The position numbers were made by a program, and so were the translations under genes. This document shows, piece after piece, positions 47,086-58,986 of a stretch of DNA of 64,000 nucleotides. The notes under the pieces were generated by a model that made no database searches, had not been told where the DNA came from, and saw nothing but the letters and a program-made list of their open reading frames with translations. The stretch is from positions 1 to 64,000 of the forward strand of contig JAACJP010000031.1 of assembly GCA_013368375.1 (NCBI GenBank). Reading direction: 5' to 3'. This stretch comes from Tricholomella constricta. Its lineage: Eukaryota; Basidiomycota; Agaricomycetes; Agaricales; Lyophyllaceae. Numbering within the stretch: position 1 is the stretch's first letter; each line of letters starts with the position of its first letter.

Positions 47086-48153
47086 ATGGCAGCAGAAAGG
47101 CTGTAAGTAGCCACTCAGTCGATAAAGCTTCGCTGACAGCAGATCGCCTTCTTCTAGTAGGAGGCAGCTCATGCAGAATGTAGATCTATATCCTACTGGT
47201 CTGCCGTCTCCAATCAATCCCAGATTCGGCGACATGGGTTGTGTGGTGGGCACCACCTTTAAAAGCAGGTAATCATCCATCGTCTCTGGTGTCACTTGCG
47301 CTCAACACTAAGGAATATATAGGGAAGAACTCGCCAATCTGAGGCTGCACTCTCAGTTATTTGCTGGTATATCTGGAAACGTCAATGAAGGCGCGTTCTC
47401 GGTTGTGGTGTCTGGTGGCTACATCGATGATGTCGATGAGGGGGACGTTATGTGAGATTTTTACATCGAGCTTATTTTGACTTCCATGCGCTGATATTGT
47501 TGCAGCGTCTATACTGGTACTGGTAAGCATCGTGCGCTCACACTCACCCACATTCGCTCATTCCTTGTTCAGGTGGTCAAGCGAACTCCTTCTCCGTACG
47601 AGATTATTTAGTGTGAGGAAGTACTGCTGTCTCTAAAGTCTGCATCTTCCAGGGAGGCGGTCAGCAAACAGCGGACCAGACCTTTGCCCATCCTGACAAC
47701 AGGACTCTGCAGGTGAGCTACAATCATACCACTCGAATTGAACATTTTTGAATATTCCAATCTGGTACATTCAACAGAAATCCGCTGAAACCAAGCGACT
47801 CGTCCGCGTCTTTCGTGGACCTAGATCCAACTCGCGGTATGCGCCAGAATCCGGGTGAGCGCCTTTGCTTATCGCTTGGGCGCACTGATGTTTACCATCC
47901 TTGTAATAAGGTACCGCTTTGATGGTATGTATGTCGTTGAGTCTGTACGTCATTTTCCAAGTCCGGTTCCTGTTTGAGATTTACCTGTTGACATGGGCGA
48001 TTCAGGCATATATGGACAAAGGCCGCGACGGATACAAAATATGCAGGTACCGCCTTCGCGTACGCCCAATGCTCATTTCCTATTAATGTACGCTCACTTA
48101 TGGTCGACTTCAAGCGTGCCCCAGGACAACGACCTCTCGTGACGAGGTTTTAA
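47086..48153 (+). CDS. Stand-alone SRA-YDG domain protein
   Basis: SRA domains bind hemimethylated or modified cytosine in DNA by base flipping (UHRF1, plant SUVH). Ten short exons in phase: 47086-47102, 47143-47268, 47323-47451, 47506-47522, 47573-47595, 47653-47712, 47778-47854, 47911-47944, 48006-48059 and 48115-48153, about 191 aa. Motifs: FGDMGCVVGTTFKSREEL, HSQLFAGISGN, GAFSVVVSGGYIDDVDEGD, YTGTGGQ, GGGQQTADQTFAHPDNRTLQ, RLVRVFRGPRSNSRYAPESG, YRFDGMYVVES and GYKICRYRLR. No RING, PHD or SET domain fits in the flanks, so the protein is essentially the domain alone. The last splice (48060-48114) is the less certain one. It starts about 120 bp from GPN1, divergently. Confidence 0.88.
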
Positions 48154-48863
48154 GCCTCGATTGAGGTTACGCCAAGGACGGTCTCGTCCTTCAATTTTCC
48201 ATTAATTTATCTGTGCATCTGCTTTGCTATATCTCGCTGTGTAAATGGAAAGAGGTAGGATTATACAATCTTTTGGGGTGTTTTTAAATGATGTTTCGTT
48301 CTGTACATTTACGCTAGCTGTCCTGTTCATATGTACCTTTACTGGCACTGGCTGGATAGACGAGTCCAATCTATGTTGTGTTGCTCTTCCTCATCCTTTT
48401 AAGTAGTTAGCCTGGGTCCCACAAGTATCGACCACGCAAGCTTCGTTCGATTCGCGATCCAAGGGCGCCGAGGACGATGGATGATTGAATGCGCAGTACT
48501 TGGATCATATCTCGTAGAGAAAACTCTCAGACGCGTCAAAACGCCTCGCTCGCAATCCGCTGCTTCGACCAATTCCAGTGATATCTACGCATTTTTAAAA
48601 ATAAGTGAACATATCTGACCATCGCAAGATCCGGTAGCAGCTCCCTTTACACCTAGCCACGGTGTGTTTATATGGAGACGACCATGGGCTCGACGTATCG
48701 ACGTCGACGTGATCAAGCACGCCGCAGCACCGCAGCTCCTTCCCCGGCCACAACACAACCGATATAAGCGCGATCCGCATCTCCTTCTCATCAGTTTCTG
48801 TCTTATCCGCTGGTTGAGAGCCCAAAAAAAAAACGGTGCCAACGCATCCAGGATTTCTTAGCC
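48154..48863. other. Intergenic
   Basis: 3' flank of the SRA gene and promoter region of the membrane protein at 48864. A GTCGACGTATCGACGTC-like palindromic stretch lies near 48690-48715. No gene was recognised. Confidence 0.4.
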
Positions 48864-49349
48864 ATGCCCCAAGCCATCCTCCTCACCACGCGCTTCGACC
48901 CAGCCCAGCCTCTCTTCATCCTCTCCAGCACCTCCACATTCCTTTCCGTCACCATATTCACGCTGTCGATGCTCGACCTCGGCACGCGCTCCGCCCACCT
49001 CACGCCCATAATAGCCGGCCTCACCCTAGCCTTTCACACAACGTATTTCGTCTTGCGGCGTCGATACCGGCTCCGGCCCAGCAGGCGTCCCTTCCCCCCC
49101 GCCGTCGCCCTGTGGGGGATGCTCACGACGTACGTGCTGTGTGTCGGGTGGTTTGCGCCGCTGGTGTTAACGGTGTACGAGGCGGTGGCGGGGCGGCCGT
49201 GGGCCCGGGCGGACTTGAAGAAGACGTTGGTACATGGGAGCCCGAGGGTCTACGTCGTGCCGCAGGCGGTTCTGATCGGCCTAGAGACTGTGCTGTTTGT
49301 GTTGGTTGCGGTTCTTGTCACTGTCATGAGACGGGAGGCTCGGGCGTAA
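48864..49349 (+). CDS. Small four-helix membrane protein
   Basis: Intronless frame of 161 aa with strongly GC-rich third positions. Four hydrophobic segments are visible: LFILSSTSTFLSVTIFTLSM, LTPIIAGLTLAFHTTYFVL, VALWGMLTTYVLCVGWFAPL and VLIGLETVLFVLVAVLVTVM. A basic loop (RRRYRLRPSRR) separates the second and third. The layout resembles MARVEL-like fungal membrane proteins, but no signature confirms it. The start sits in a good context (GCC before ATG). Confidence 0.65.
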   Translation: MPQAILLTTRFDPAQPLFILSSTSTFLSVTIFTLSMLDLGTRSAHLTPIIAGLTLAFHTTYFVLRRRYRLRPSRRPFPPAVALWGMLTTYVLCVGWFAPLVLTVYEAVAGRPWARADLKKTLVHGSPRVYVVPQAVLIGLETVLFVLVAVLVTVMRREARA

Positions 49350-49879
49350 GGGCTAGATGGGACGTCCGCGACGGTGTCGCTGGCCTTCAAGGACATGACT
49401 GTCGTTAAGATAGCTTGGACTTGTAGTCATCTGGTGGGAGTTGTAATAGAAGTTACAAGGGGGAGGGAAGATAATACAGGATACCGTTTGTCATTGACAG
49501 TTGACAGTAGATGTCGCGTAGGCATCGGAAAGATGACTATCTTCGTGGATCCACATCGTGGGGATATAAGTACCTTTGAGGAGCATTTCTCCGTGCAAGG
49601 CATAAGCTGCATAGTGGAATCTGTAAACGCCACAACGTGAAGAACTCATCGCCTTTATTTGACCGGAAAGCGCCTAAACATGTTTACCAGCTGTGCATTG
49701 ACAAGACTGTGGAAAGGGAAAGAAAGGTAGTCAAGCAAAGAAAATCTGTGGGATGTTGGACGGTATCTCATCTTTATATTGAGGTAACGGCACATCACCC
49801 AGTTCATCGCCGTCATACTTCACATTCTGAATCAGTCAAAAGCGACAAGCGTGCGCTCGCAGTCACTGAAAACACACAC
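49350..49879. other. Intergenic
   Basis: 3' flank of the four-helix protein. Nothing was recognised until the paralogue remnant begins. Confidence 0.4.
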
Positions 49880-50200
49880 TGCAGTGATTCATAATCAAGG
49901 GAGGTCCGCGTACATCGCAGATATTGAGGACTCTGACATCCGCTGCGCTGTATCTGCCGTCTCGATCGACTTCGTCCAAGAAAAACTCTGGGAGCCATCC
50001 AAACTCCCATTGGTCCCAAGTGGCGGGCGTGGTTTGAAGAGTCTGCAGGAACTGTCGGAGGGCTCATATACGCGCAGATCGAATCACAAATCGCCCAAAG
50101 AGGAGCATATACGCAAGTTACCAAAATTTCTGGGGCCGTGCAACTGCCCAAAGATCTGTCAAAGGGGAGCAAGAATAAATCTGTTTCTGATGTCGTGATC
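49880..50200 (-). pseudogene. Remnant of a paralogue of the Con-13-like gene
   Basis: The minus-strand frame LQTTPATWDQWEFGWLPEFF then LDEVDRDGRYSAADVRVLN and ICD parallels TPTPATWNQWGFGWIPESCL then DEVNRDHKCNVADVQVFDVN in the neighbour at 51343-51600. Both are followed by a GTACG donor. No downstream exons (no HExxH part) follow, and the N-terminal part is out of frame. It is a truncated tandem copy. Confidence 0.7.
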
Positions 50201-50425
50201 ATTTAAAGATGTGTGATACGGTGAAACGAGAGAGACGTGACAAGATTTTAGTAAACCTAACAAAGAGTCGTCAAAGTTTATGTATGACAGAAAAATACCG
50301 ATAAGGACACAATCAACATGGAAAGAGATCTGTCGTACCCAAATTCAGAATCAATTATCAAAACGGAAGAGAAGAGAAACGATGATTGCACATGAACATA
50401 TTTAACCGTCCACAATATAAGCGAC

Positions 50426-51630
50426 TCAAGTATGATGCCAGGTGTCGCGTATGATAGGCATATCAGGACTCTCGAAAACGATCACGGCCTCCTCTACATT
50501 TGTGGCGTTGATGTTCTTTGGCATGTATGCGGGTTTCTTAGCAACTCGGTCTGACGTGGTCCTCAATGGCATCGCGACGATAGTACTAAAGCAGCATTTA
50601 GCGTAAAAAAACTTTTCCACACTGAAACTCCAGCTTTACCTATCGGCCCAGCGACGAGTGCAGAAACCACCAGGAAGTACATTGTCGCTCAGGATCAATT
50701 CCGCACTGGCGAGCTGATGGAAAACTTCGACCCAGTTCGGCTCCACAGAGCTAATCCCGTTGGGCGATACCCTGTCGAACATTGCCATATTGGCGACTTG
50801 TGCAAAGTCTTCAACAACGTTTGTGTTCGAATAAGGGTCAGGAACCTTGGGATCCAGGTTGATAGCATCGATCCAGGTTTGCGATTCTACATATAATGAA
50901 CGGACTGCATCAGATACCGGAAAAGGATATGGCTGGGAGAGTTCACTGACGAGAAAACCTTGCTCCGTTGACGGGAATGGCCAAAGCGTCGACGAGATGG
51001 GTGCTCTCATGAACCCAGATGGTCGGAATATAAGAATCTTTGAAAAAAAACGATTTCTGCGTTCACCGCGTAGGCATGTCTTCCGGAGTCGGTGAACGCA
51101 ACAACGTGGCGTACCCACTGCCTGTAGCGGACAGGAAGGCGGCCAAAAGCATCCACCATTTGCGAGATGCTGAAGCACGGACTGAGCGATGCGGCGAGAA
51201 ACATGGAACATGTAATATATCACCTCATGTCAGCATTGCTGCATCGGCACATAACCCAGGCGTTCGCTGATTTTGTCAGCCAATGAGTCCAGGAATCATA
51301 GTCAGCAACGTACAGCACTGCACATTCATTAAAAAATGGTGATCATGAGAGGGTCCGACGACGTACATCATTGTAATTGACGTCGAAAACTTGAACATCG
51401 GCCACATTGCATTTGTGGTCTCGATTTACTTCATCCAAGCACGATTCAGGGATCCATCCGAAGCCCCACTGATTCCAAGTAGCAGGAGTGGGTGTAAGGT
51501 ATTGCCATAATGGTCCATCCAAGTAAGATAGGTCAGACCGCAGAGCGGGCTTTCCTAAATTCTGAGATAAAGTTGGGACAGCAAGATACGCGACGATGCA
51601 ACCAAGAGTTGTGACGAGAGAAGAGATCAT
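50426..51630 (-). CDS. Con-13-like secreted protein with HExxH motif, one frameshift
   Basis: Start MISSLVTTLGCIVAYLAVPT is a signal peptide. I use the internal ATG at 51630; the longer frame upstream has no ATG. Then WQYLTPTPATWNQWGFGWIP, VQVFDVNYND, AWVMCRCSNADM spliced to SISQMVDAFGRLPVRYRQWV, AVNAEIVFF, and KDSYIPTIWVHESTHLVDAL with a zinc-peptidase-like HESTH. After an intron comes LRSLYVESQTWIDAINLDPK then VPDPYSNTNVVEDFAQ, and the last exon ends IIRDTWHHT. The layout matches what I recall of conidiation-specific Con-13-type proteins. A run of eight A (51043-51050) is one base too long to join VFF to KDSY, so there is either a homopolymer sequencing error or a real break. Confidence 0.6.
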
Positions 51631-53116
51631 CGCGTTAAAGGATGGTGAAGAATACTTGGTTTTCACTCACCCTTTTATCCATTCTTCCAGTCCGCCACCG
51701 GCATTATGAAACGGGCGGGGCATAGAGGTCGAGTTCTGTGAGTACAGTCAGATGTGCACGCCGGGCACGTTTGGCATCAGGGTTGATGAAAAATCTATCG
51801 TAACGTTCTGTGATACAGCGGTGCCGTCGGTGGAACAATCTGAATTAGCCAATAGTTCATCGTACATGAGAGATATCTCACACCACTAAACTGGTAGGAT
51901 AGTTGCAGATACCAGATTTCACTGATAACCGCCAAGTGAGTGTGATGCTGTCAGTGAGTCATGTCGTTTAATGTGCAAGGATCGAGAATAGAAAGAAATT
52001 GCTTACCCTCTGATCGAAAGAGATACAGAACAATGATTATAGATCTGTAGAAGTGAAGAAATAAGCGCTCTTCAAGTATGGGGTGAACGCTGAGCGCTGA
52101 GCGGAGAAAATGAGGTCCGGCGATAAATGAAAGCACCAGGCGTCCCTCCACCGAAGACCATCATTATGATTGCGCTCAAGTATGAAAAAAGAGAGTATAC
52201 AGTCCAGTCAAGCAAAGCTAGTCAGCCTCATCAGCTATCTTGTGAACGCGAGTTTCTTGGGGAATCATGATCAATACGTTCGAAATACACACCTCCGAAG
52301 GTTTTCCCACGAGAAAACGGGGGCGGCATTGAACACCTTTTTCAATTTAGCTAACTCTGTCTAGGCGCACCCCATTAGTACCCCATTCTACACCTGCAAA
52401 AATGTAAGCCACCAATACGTCCCCCAGCTACAAACCGCCACAGAAACGTGTTTAGTGAGGAATTCGGAGCGGAGTGCCGATGGCGCTAATCCGGGAGCAA
52501 TTTCTATTTTTGGGCAAGATGGTTCGTTAGTTTTCTCAAGCATCGCTAACGAATTCTTCATGCATTACGAGGGCGGCCAACTTTTCAACGCAAAGAAACT
52601 CATTTCGCCGATAATGAGGAATCGGCTCTTGACAATGTATTCCTTTCATCGTTTAGGAGCTAGTTCTCCAATAACCCCTGGACACAACAACAGCATGTGG
52701 CGGCAGAAGGCGCTGTAGTATTTGAATGAAGACGGCCGCCTTCAGAGACTCGCTTCGATAAAGCCCAGAACTAGGCCTATAAGAGCCACTGACGAGTATA
52801 TTTCAGACCCGGAGAGTCACAAGATTCATCCAGAATACACAAGACCAAGTTCAAGCGATCGGAATATTCGTTTGCAGTCAGTTATCATGGAAATTGATGG
52901 AAGTAAGTATGGAGAGGTGATGCTAATTCTCACATGTCGGTTGATTTTCCCATGTCAACTTGATAGTGATGCATGAACGTTGAACGTTAATTCTCCGACA
53001 ACCGGTACTTTCTCAAGCCAGAAAGTTAGCTTACACTATGTTACACGGGTCATTCTGATCTCTGGAAGATAGTAGACCCCTACGGCTACGAAGCGCGAAA
53101 CAAGGCCTGGTACTAA
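51631..53116. other. Intergenic, about 1.5 kb
   Basis: Upstream of the Con-13-like gene and 3' flank of the OPT gene. Short frames at 52170-52980 show no domain and no splice pattern. Nothing else was recognised. Confidence 0.4.
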
Positions 53117-56100
53117 TTAGTACGGGGGCCCATTCGTCGAGTTCCTAGCAAATACCATGTTACGACCACGTCCTTGGGCTAGTGAACCATTGTCAACAAA
53201 AAGTCGATCGACAAAGTGCACACACAACATACCCAAAATAGTCGCCTTTAGCGACCTTAAGTAAAGGTGTTCCCTTCGCATCCGCGGTATGCAGATAGAC
53301 CCTTAAATTTTCGAGAGGTTTTAGCATTTTCACTGACGCGTCGAGACCGCGGCAAAACTCACGTATTACCCCACCAGGTCTGAATCGTGTTCAAACCGAT
53401 ATTTCCATTCTGCGGGTACTGGAGGCAGAAGAAAATGAGGATCGCTGAGACGGCGACGCCCGCATCCAATGCCGCGGAAAGCACGTAGTTGTACTTCGTC
53501 CACCACGAGAAATTACGGCGGCGCACAGCGTATTGGAAGATAAATCCAACGATAGCCCAAGGAACGTAGTTGACAGCACTGGCGGGGGGGATGTATCCCG
53601 TTCCAGAGAAGATGACGGGGAAGCTGAATCAGAACGGTCAGATGGGGAACATGAGAACAAGTCAAGGAAAACCTTACTTGACATATCGGATCCAACTGTT
53701 AGGCCACTTGAGCGACAACAAGTAGCCGATGACGGGGGTGACGAATCCAACGAGGAAGAAGAACGTCAGGCCTATCAAAGATTATTTGCTATTTGACTTT
53801 GAAAGTTGGCGGAAGCAAATACCATAGTACACCTGACCAGGCGAGAACTGGCGAGCAGGTCCAATGACACCCCAGATGATACTTGCAGTGCCGAAGACTT
53901 CGGTAGAAGGGCAGATAAAACCGTCGCGTTGTTCCGGATCGCACATGTTTGGAATGTTTGTGAACATCCACGCTTGTACACCTAGCTGAGTGGTTCCGGC
54001 AATGACTGCCGCGAGGACCTGAGCCGCAAACATTGATCTAAGAGCAGTGTTCGTTTTAGTTGGACAGATATCATTAAGAGGAGTTGAGTACCGTGGTGGG
54101 ACTTTCATGTAATGACCGAGTTTGAAGTCCGAGGTGAATTGCAATGCTGTATGAACAAAATCAATCGGAGCTAGGAGTGAAGGATCTTGATGAACGTACC
54201 TTGCGCCATGGTAATGTAACCCCAAGTCTTAAACAACATCATGGCGACGGGGCGTCCGGGAAGAGCATAACCGATGATCAATTCAGTAATGACATTAAGA
54301 CCGACTTGTTGGTTAGTGATGGCTTGAATCATGCCAATGGGAATGACGTAGACGAAAGCTAGATGAGCGTTAGTAAGAGAGAGATGAGCGATGGCCACGG
54401 AAATGACCCACCAATTACGAGGGCGAGGATGAAGTATTGACTGTAGAAAGAGGAGAACGTTAGTTTCGAAAGGGTCTGTCAAGAGTCCCTTTCACTCACA
54501 CAGGGAACTACACAAGGAAGAAACAAGTGAGAGGTTTGAAAAACGCAATGCAGGTAGTTGAAACTTACTTTGGTTTCCCAAACCTCGATGGAGATCACTC
54601 CGAAGGCAAACATAGACACTGTGAAACTGGTCAGAGGTCATTCGTTTCGAAAGTATTGCTCCCATACAGAAAACGATGAGGTACCACCACTGGGGTACTT
54701 GGGGGTAACGGGACATTAATCGGGCATGAATATCAGGTTGCTCGTGCATAGCACGTCGTGCCTGCGTCCAGATCTGCTTGCGGTAGTACAAGAAGGCGTG
54801 CGTAAGGGTCGCCGTGATGGACGCGAAGGAGAGGCCGTAAGAAATGGCGAATGTTGTGGAGAGGTACAGAGGACTGTAAGCCGAATACGCCTCTTGATTG
54901 AAGGTACTGTCGGGATTGACGATTCGTGAGACGTCGTAAGCCTTGCCTGTGTTATCGAAGGAGCCACGCGAGGAGATTCTGGATAAAATGAGCAATATGA
55001 TGCAGTATGTAGACACTCATACTCACGGCATGTATTTACTCTCCCAGGCATTCGTATACTAGAAGAATGATAAGTTTCAGTCAATGCAGACACAATACCT
55101 TAAGTGGACGTACGTGGAGGGCGGGCGTCAAGATCCCTGTGCAAAGGCTTAAGGTCGTTTATCTGGGACACATTCCAGGACACTCACAGAAGAAGAACAC
55201 AAAGCCGACAGCAATGTTGGCTTCTGCCCACCACGGGGTGGCCAGTGGTGAGCCAATGTACGCAATCTGAGCCCAATCGAAGGTGATGAGACTCATTCCC
55301 AGCCCGTGAACGTAACCGAACATCTGATTGACGCGGATATTGTCCGGGGCGATCCAGCAGACCCACGAGAAATAGCTGAGGGCTTGGAAGATGTATCCAG
55401 GGAAGAGGTACCATGACATGGAACCAATGAAAGCGTAGAGGAAGAACCTTTCACGGCTGATACCACCTCGGGATCCGATACCGGCGTAGGTCTGGGCGTG
55501 AAGGGTGTTGAAAAGCGCGCAGGTCACAAGGTTCGTTGGCCAGACTGAGATAACGAAAAAGTCAGAGTATATTGACAAGTCTATTTGACGCCGAACGTAC
55601 TCATGGAAGGGGGTTGCACGAGGAATCGACGCGCAACACCTCCGATAGAGAAACCAATGAGCTGAGTGGACATCACGATCATCCACTGGTCTATAATTAA
55701 AGTTAACATAATTCGTCGTGTCATGCACTGTCGTATGACGTACAGCCGAAGTTATAGATTTGGTTGTAGTAAACCCGCTGAACAGCCACAATATCCGTGG
55801 CATAAGCGCTTTGATAACCGACAGTCGCCATGATCGTGATAAGCACCTGAGGAAACGTTGATAAGATAATAGCACCGCCCTCAGGATGGAAGGTGCAGTA
55901 CATGTTCTTTAATCGAAAATGGGCCTGGGTTGAGAGATACCCCAAAGATTTTGACGTTAGGCATTACCCTCGCCCAAGCCCTGCCAAGAGGAAACACGAG
56001 AAGTTGGGCAACGATCTGCGACAAGGTCAGTAGGCGACATTGACGGAAGAAGAGCAAACATACTCCAGTGACCGTTACAGACGGATATCGGAAGAAAAAA

Positions 56101-56527
56101 AATTGGTTGAGACCCTAATGCTGGAATATGAGGGCAGGATATTGAAAGTCGAAACAGATAGGACGCACTGGAACAAGAATTGCCCACATGACACCTAAGA
56201 CCCAAGACCGAATCGTCGACACCGGGATGTCGGGATCATCTGTATTAGCAACGGCGGAGCGGACCTCGGGGTAGGGAGAATCGTCCTCTAAAACTTGTTC
56301 AGCCGAACATCCGGTATTGAGTATCAAGATATTATACCAAGTATGCCTACTATGGCGGCATCCTTGTCGACGTTAGGGTCATCGAAGTCCGGCAGGGCAG
56401 CCACGAGTTGAGCTACAGGTGGAAATGCATCAGTGGCCGTTGAATGAAGGTTTGGAGCGTTACCACCTTCGTCGACGCCACCAAGTTTTTCGCCGTCCAT
56501 CTGTGTCTCATGCTTTAAATCAGACAT
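53117..56527 (-). CDS. OPT-family oligopeptide transporter
   Basis: Proton-coupled importer of small peptides (and glutathione-type substrates) at the plasma membrane, Isp4/Opt-like. It has at least a dozen exons. The N-terminus MSDLKHETQMDGEKLGG leads to a cytosolic EDDSPYPEVRSAVANTDDPD then IPVSTIRSWVLGVMWAI. Characteristic segments in order: VGYQSAYATDIVAVQRVYYN, WMIVMSTQLIGFSIGG, SMIWPTNLVTCALFNTLH, IGSRGGISRERFFLYAF, LSYFSWVCWIAPDNIRVNQM, ITFDWAQIAYIGSPLATPWW, ITNQQVGLNVITELIIGYAL, RPVAMMLFKTWGYI, WMFTNIPNMC, FGTASIIWGVIGP and WWGNTVY. A last small exon gives NSTNGPPY and the TAA at 53117-53119. Several membrane helices are evident. Exact joins of the last exons are inferred. Confidence 0.9.
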
Positions 56528-58986
56528 GGTGAGGGAGCAGAAGCCAGGAGAGCTCAGGGGGATAGTTCTCAAACGTCGCTCTCTTGTAGTAGCTCGTCAG
56601 ATCTGGGACCACATGTCCAATGATAGATAAGCGAAAGAACACTGGTCAGAGAAGCCAGAACCTGGATAAGCTCATCATCTGGCTTTCAGATCGTGGCGGG
56701 ATTCGTGACAGACCAGTTACCCAGTGCGGTAACATAGAACGTAAATAAAGCCCTTCTGCATTGCAATCTGGAAGGCATCGTGCGCACAACCACCGCTTCA
56801 CATGGGTCATCCTGCGTGCGGTTCGATCTGGTTTGCTCCGTGATACCTGTCGGTAATTCAGCCCGTCTGTGGTGGGGTCCGTGAATTCGAGCATCCAGGC
56901 GAATTGGAAGGCTTGACTTGAAAAGAAGCCAATTGAACCGGAAAGCTCGCCCTACGATCCGCCATGTGGAGTTTGGGTGAGCACCTGTGAGCTCCAACCG
57001 ATAATTGACAACAATTCTGTCAAAAGACGTCAGACATGGCCATGGCGGCAACGGACATTCCCATTCATCAAACCTGACTACTTACAAGATGCATTTCACG
57101 CACCAAAGGGGAAAAATACGGCATGCCTGTCGAACAAGTGAGTCGGCACGGAATCGGCACGCCGCGAGCGCATGGGAACACGAAGACCAAAAGGCCCGGC
57201 CTTCGCTCAAATTGGCAAAATCACCGAACGGATCAGCCAGGTCAAGATACTACAGTAGTACAGTATACGTAGATAACTGCGAAACGTGTACAGAAATGCA
57301 TATCGGGATTCGATTTGGATGGATCCAGCCTTTCAGCTCGTCTGTACATCACACGTCATTACGACTGGGATATGGAGCAACAGAAACAGTTGTGGTTTAC
57401 GCACGGTCGCTGGTGATGATGATGAATGCAGCTTCAAGAATCATCCACAAAGGTATGGATGTATCGTCACATGGTTGTCCATGAATTTGACAGCAGAACG
57501 GTAGGGGCAAGCCAAGATGAACCTTATCATTCTGGAAAGCGAATCGCGATTGTAACTGCTACGTCGACAACTCCACAAATCCTCGGGGTAATGTGTTTCT
57601 CCAAGTTCTACGTCGCACGACTCAATTTAAGCCTTCAATTTTCCGAGAATGAGCACAGGGCAGGCATATGGTATTTCGCCACTGAAGTGTAACGTGATTG
57701 AGCGGTGGCGCGTTGGACGGCCTATGTATAGACACTTCTAGTGCTAGGGGTCATCAAACAGTTAAATAACATCGCGGGGTAGCTGTAGAATGGTCATACC
57801 AGGAGGTACCGGAAGCCATTTCCACCGAGTTGAACCGTCACACGGCGGTATCCAGCATATGCACAAGGAGAAAGAGTGTGGAGAATTGGATGGCATGGTT
57901 GGGAATCAGCCGCAACCTTCGGGGAACCGGTGTTGCAAGATGGGATGAACACATCGGTGCAGCATGGTCATTGAATAAAAATAGCCAGTCTTGACAGGTC
58001 TGAGATCAAGCGGAAGCCGCAAATCCGTCGGAGTACAAGCGATGTGATCAAGTGTCCAGTCCACAGACGTTGCATGTGCGAGCCGACCCGATTGGCGAAG
58101 TTTACACCCCAGAGTCGCATGAGAATTTCCTCAGGGTAGCTTTAGATCTGGTATCTATGAGATTGACATGCACGTCTCCGGCCGTTGGCATTGGGTAAAA
58201 ATCACAGCAGGTAGTGCAGGGGCGCTCGAGGCGTTCAATGATGATCTGGTCCTCGGCGGGCATGACACGAAAGCACCAGATGACACCAGTTATTGCGCTT
58301 TACATGTGTGCCCCACGAATGGCCTGTCGTTCTTGATGCATCGATCTGCTATTACAGGAGCCTCTGGTAGCATCTCACTGGTAATCGTAGTAAGGCTGGA
58401 CTTGGAGTTGAACTTGGAGTTATGGTTGTTGTTCAAAGCCCTCATCGTTAAATTCCCACGGCCCCTTCGTGTCGTTCGACCTCTCATTCAACCTCCGTGC
58501 ACCGAGTGAACACACGAGATCCACGGGCAAACCCTGCTCTTCATGGTACGTGGATAATCTCATACGCTCGAAGACCGCTAATCCTTTCTTCTTAGTCGGC
58601 CCTTTTCAACTTTCAATCCTTGCTTCTGGTCATTTTGTTGTGCATTTGCACTTGCACCTATGTCCGTGCTGTTGCACCACGAATAATAGATAGGAATAAG
58701 CAGGGGTACGTCAAGTCATATCAGGAATATCTTATACAAACTTTGTTGATGCTTTCCTTGAAGATTCCTCGGTCTTTTCTTCATGAGTGCCCGGATAGGT
58801 AATGACTGAGGTATACGTGTAACCTATGTACTGAACGCCCTTCCACAGGAGAACGTCTCTCGCCATACGTCGGGCTGGCATGCGTCGCAATGGCCATCAC
58901 CATTATCATGCAGTAATATTACAGGATTAGCACAATTAATCGAAAACCTAATAGCAGAAAAGCAAGAAACCCAAGTCCACAGCGCC
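56528..58986. other. Intergenic, about 2.4 kb
   Basis: Between the OPT gene start and the SMC2 3' end. No conserved frame, RNA gene or element was recognised. Several short open stretches lack splice sites or motifs. Confidence 0.45.
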
